This document shows positions 6,685-8,703 of a stretch of DNA of 8,703 nt, one piece after another. Position numbers and translations under genes: made by a program. Location of the stretch: the NCBI GenBank assembly GCA_014379305.1, contig JACMMB010000244.1:1-8703 (forward strand), read 5' to 3'. Origin of the DNA: Akkermansiaceae bacterium (GTDB lineage Bacteria; Verrucomicrobiota; Verrucomicrobiia; Verrucomicrobiales; Akkermansiaceae). The notes below the pieces were generated by a model. That model was not told where the DNA came from and did no database searches. It saw nothing but the letters and a program-made list of their open reading frames with translations. Positions within the stretch are counted from its first letter, which is position 1; each line of letters opens with the position of its first letter.

Positions 6685-7145
6685 TTGGCATCGGTTACGA
6701 CGTCCACCAATTCGCCGAAAACCGGCCGCTCATCCTGGGCGGGGTAACCATCCCGCACTCCCATGGACTTGCGGGCCACTCGGACGCCGATGTGCTTTGC
6801 CATGCGGTCGCGGATGCGATACTGGGCGCGATGGGAAAACCCGACATTGGCCACTATTTCCCCCCAGGCGATCCTGCTTGCAAGGACATCTCCTCACTCC
6901 TGATCCTGGAAAAGTGCCGTGCTCTACTCGCCGAGGAAAACCTGAAACTCATCAACATCGACTCCACCCTCATCGCCGAAGCGCCTAAAATACTTCATTT
7001 CCGCGAAGCCATGCAGAAAAACATAGGCGGCGCACTGGGCATCCCGCCCAACCGGGTGGGCATCAAGGCCACCACCAACGAGTCCATGGGTTTCGTTGGC
7101 CGCAAGGAAGGCATCGCCGCAATGGCGGTGGCCCAGGTCCAATAA
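6681..7145 (+). CDS. ispF: 2-C-methyl-D-erythritol 2,4-cyclodiphosphate synthase
   Basis: IspF converts 4-diphosphocytidyl-2-C-methyl-D-erythritol 2-phosphate to the cyclic diphosphate MEcPP, releasing CMP, in the MEP route to isoprenoid precursors. It normally works as a cytoplasmic trimer. The 154 residues have the normal family length (about 155-160). The zinc ligands are visible as GYDVH (Asp7, His9) and His41 in SDADVLCHAVADAILGA (34-50). The loop KPDIGHYFPPGD (53-64) and the C-terminal TTNESMGFVGRKEGI (131-145), which contacts the cytidine diphosphate part, are also conserved. The ATG at 6681 overlaps the phosphatase stop (ATGA) and has a good ribosome binding site. In many bacteria ispF is next to or fused with ispD; here no ispD is in the window and the partner is the phosphatase. 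Nothing looks damaged. Confidence 0.97.
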   Translation: MIGIGYDVHQFAENRPLILGGVTIPHSHGLAGHSDADVLCHAVADAILGAMGKPDIGHYFPPGDPACKDISSLLILEKCRALLAEENLKLINIDSTLIAEAPKILHFREAMQKNIGGALGIPPNRVGIKATTNESMGFVGRKEGIAAMAVAQVQ

Positions 7146-7173
7146 GGGAAAAAGGCGCGCCTACGAACCGGGT

Positions 7174-7932
7174 TTACCTTTTTGTCGCGCGAAAAAACCG
7201 TAACGACCAAGGGTAAAACATGGCGTTATCAGCGACTGAGTCTTGAACCCCCAAATACTGTTGAATGCCTGCTGCAATTTGCTCATCGGTTCCATTGACC
7301 ATGCCAAACAGGTTTTTTGAAAAAGAGACCATTGTCATATGATCCCGGAAAATCCATTCGTATGCTTCCAAAGCTTCTTCGGGATTCTCGTAAGGAAGGG
7401 ATGAAAATGCCTCCGTCAGTTCGCCAGGTTTTATGAATTTGCCATCATGACCGCCAGGGGTGAATTGATCGACCGTGTTATTGAGATAGGCGGCGTTCGA
7501 AGAGCCTTCCTCCACATCTCCAAGCACGATGCGCCCGCCAGACCTGAGCAACCGCGTCCATTCTTCGAAGGTGTTTTGCCTTTCATTCACATGATGAAGG
7601 GCAGCCAGATTGAGGACTGCATCTGCCACGCCATCCGGTAACGGAATCTCTCCCAGCGGAGCATTTATAATCTCAAAAGAGCCAGGAATCAGGGAAGAGA
7701 ACAAAGGCGAAGGCTCGACGCAAATAATCCGTGCGCACGCCGGCAACAGGAATTCCGCGATAAGGCAGGCATCAAAGCCACCGCCGGCAGCTGTCACGAT
7801 GATCGTCTCATCGGCCCTGGGTTGGAGCCATTTAAGCATGGCCTCTCCTTCCGCTTTCCTCGCACCGGGTGCGATTTGATGGGCCTTGTTGTAAAGGTTG
7901 CCACGTTCATCGAAAATTTCCTTATAGTTCAT
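7174..7932 (-). CDS. Class I SAM-dependent methyltransferase
   Basis: A 252-residue protein with the Rossmann-like class I methyltransferase fold. Motif I is IIVTAAGGGFDACLIAE (44-60), an atypical form of the glycine-rich loop with AAGGG where most have GxGxG. CVEPSP (71-76) ends the second strand with the acidic residue that would hold the SAM ribose. ADAVLNLAALHHV (103-115) fits motif II, and LLRSGGRIVLGDV (128-140) fits the strand after it. The remaining 110 residues, including a Trp/Phe/Met-rich helical region (191-212) and a C-terminal LRFFRATKR, may form the substrate side. The substrate is not recognisable. The ATG at 7932 is preferred to a TTG at 7965. It is convergent with ispF (28-base gap) and divergent from the condensation-domain gene, so it might modify a product made by that gene; this is inference from position. 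It could also be an unrelated small-molecule methyltransferase. Confidence 0.85.
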   Translation of the reverse strand: MNYKEIFDERGNLYNKAHQIAPGARKAEGEAMLKWLQPRADETIIVTAAGGGFDACLIAEFLLPACARIICVEPSPLFSSLIPGSFEIINAPLGEIPLPDGVADAVLNLAALHHVNERQNTFEEWTRLLRSGGRIVLGDVEEGSSNAAYLNNTVDQFTPGGHDGKFIKPGELTEAFSSLPYENPEEALEAYEWIFRDHMTMVSFSKNLFGMVNGTDEQIAAGIQQYLGVQDSVADNAMFYPWSLRFFRATKR

Positions 7933-7962
7933 ATCGATGACCGTTGCTTTGGGAGATTTTAC

Positions 7963-7982
7963 CAAAAAAGGGAAGTTTTTTG
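7963..7982. promoter_or_regulatory. Perfect A/T-tract inverted repeat between divergent genes
   Basis: CAAAAAA (7963-7969) and TTTTTTG (7976-7982) form a perfect seven-base inverted repeat around the six bases GGGAAG. It sits in the 72-base gap between the methyltransferase start (7932) and the condensation-domain gene (8005), where promoters for both directions must lie unless they are inside genes. It could be an operator, a bent A-tract element or chance. I see no convincing -35/-10 pair for either gene. Confidence 0.3.
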
Positions 7983-8004
7983 TAGCCTTGCGGTAGCATC
8001 AAAA

Positions 8005-8703
8005 ATGAAGAAATTCTTTAAAAATGATCATCTGCAAAATGTCATAAGAAGTCATCGCTCCGATGTATCGAACATGAAGACCATGCCGACGATCCTTTCA
8101 GCCGGGCAAGCAGCGATGCTTAATGCGTCGCTTCAGAATGCGGATTCACCCTCATACTTTCTTCAGGTTGTTCTGGAGTTCGATCCAACCGTCGATCAAA
8201 AAGACTGGGAAGCTGCATGGCTGAGCATAGCCACTGAAGAATCAATCCTCAGACTTTCTTTTGCCGGGGGGCGGCCAACCGTCCTCCCTTCGGTTTCCAA
8301 GACTGCCTTCGAGACCTGCGATTTGCGGCATCTATCGGATGAGGACTTCCGCTCTGAATATTCCAAGCTCGCCTTGAAGCTAAGGTTGAGCGGATTTGAT
8401 TTTTACAACGATCGCGAAAGACCCTTGTGGAGAAGCCTATGGATCAAGGGCTCAGTAAGTTCTGCATGGTGCCTGACAATCCATCATTCAATCATCGATG
8501 GGAATTCTTTCAAACCGCTGTTTCAACGAGTTCGGGATCATTTTGAAAAAAAGTCCGCGCCTCTCACCGACGGATCAGAGAGCCCACAGGAATGGTTGGA
8601 AAGCACCTCTGATAAGGAGCATTTGTCAGGAGTACGATACTTCGCCGGGCTCTATTCAATGGCTGATTGGGTGGGCAACATCAGCTCGGTCTTCCCGACA
8701 GTG
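8005..8703 (+). CDS. Condensation-domain protein, NRPS-like (N-terminal part)
   Basis: An open frame of 233 codons from the ATG at 8005 to the right edge with no stop, so the gene continues outside the window. It shows the order of motifs of a non-ribosomal peptide synthetase condensation domain (Pfam PF00668). LSAGQAAMLNAS (31-42) resembles core motif C1. ATEESILRLSFAGG (76-89) resembles C2, usually RHExLRTxF. IHHSIIDGNSF (159-169) is C3, with the catalytic second His at 161 and Asp165. The domain normally joins an upstream donor to a downstream aminoacyl acceptor on carrier proteins. No adenylation or carrier domain is visible, since the window ends inside the domain. ATGs at 8074 and 8083 (MPTILSAG...) are alternative starts close to C1. 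HHxxxDG also occurs in related acyltransferases such as PapA-type and wax ester synthases, so a free-standing acyltransferase cannot be excluded. Sampled lines are about 48-53% GC, below uvrC-ispF neighbours. Confidence 0.8.
   Translation, partial: MKKFFKNDHLQNVIRSHRSDVSNMKTMPTILSAGQAAMLNASLQNADSPSYFLQVVLEFDPTVDQKDWEAAWLSIATEESILRLSFAGGRPTVLPSVSKTAFETCDLRHLSDEDFRSEYSKLALKLRLSGFDFYNDRERPLWRSLWIKGSVSSAWCLTIHHSIIDGNSFKPLFQRVRDHFEKKSAPLTDGSESPQEWLESTSDKEHLSGVRYFAGLYSMADWVGNISSVFPTV

Noticed and set aside
7149..7183. Possible bidirectional terminator (AAAAAGG and CCTTTTT arms) between ispF and the methyltransferase gene
   Set aside because: The arms are only seven bases of low complexity with a 21-base loop, the T-run is part of the stem, and one arm lies in the methyltransferase coding sequence. 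The location is right but the structure is too weak.
1..8703. tRNA, rRNA, CRISPR array, insertion sequence or long direct repeats
   Set aside because: Reading both strands by eye showed no cloverleaf-like segment, regularly spaced repeats or transposase motif.

Overview
The window looks like a chromosomal stretch of a moderately GC-rich, Gram-negative-type bacterium. The gene set is a class C penicillin-binding protein, a YkuD lipoprotein with a lipobox, a periplasmic cytochrome b562-like protein, UvrC, and the MEP-pathway enzyme IspF. Most starts lack a strong Shine-Dalgarno sequence. The combination, and the style of UvrC and PBP1C, suggest Verrucomicrobiota, but this rests on overall impression and no marker gene is present.

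Left part (1-3048, all minus strand). A pbpC gene for penicillin-binding protein 1C is followed downstream by an SRPBCC ligand-binding-fold protein and then by the first 47 codons of an exported protein that runs off the left edge. pbpC is split by one in-frame TAA at 1078-1080. The glycosyltransferase and transpeptidase domains (1078-3048) lie upstream of the stop. The family's C-terminal BiPBP_C domain (733-1077) continues in exactly the same frame after it. This is the clearest anomaly in the window.

Middle (3106-4188). A plus-strand cytochrome b562-like protein keeps candidate Met and His heme ligands. It is divergent from pbpC and convergent with a lipoprotein L,D-transpeptidase whose active-site motif reads SHAC instead of the usual SHGC. 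PBP1C and the L,D-transpeptidase both act on peptidoglycan in the periplasm.

Right-centre (4295-7145, plus strand). uvrC, an inositol-monophosphatase-family gene and ispF run co-directionally. The last two overlap by the ATGA arrangement with a good ribosome binding site, so they are probably translationally coupled. The UvrC is compact (515 aa): it lacks most of the segment between its UVR motif and its endonuclease domain and carries an extra stretch inside that domain.

Right edge (7174-8703). A class I SAM-dependent methyltransferase (minus) diverges from an open-ended gene (plus) that starts with a condensation domain carrying HHSIIDG, as in non-ribosomal peptide synthetases. Sampled 60-base lines here are about 40-60% GC, against about 63% in sampled lines of pbpC and ispF. 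This edge may be the start of a specialised-metabolite cluster that continues outside the window. Every other stretch is covered by genes or by gaps shorter than about 110 bases. I saw no tRNA, rRNA, CRISPR array or insertion sequence.
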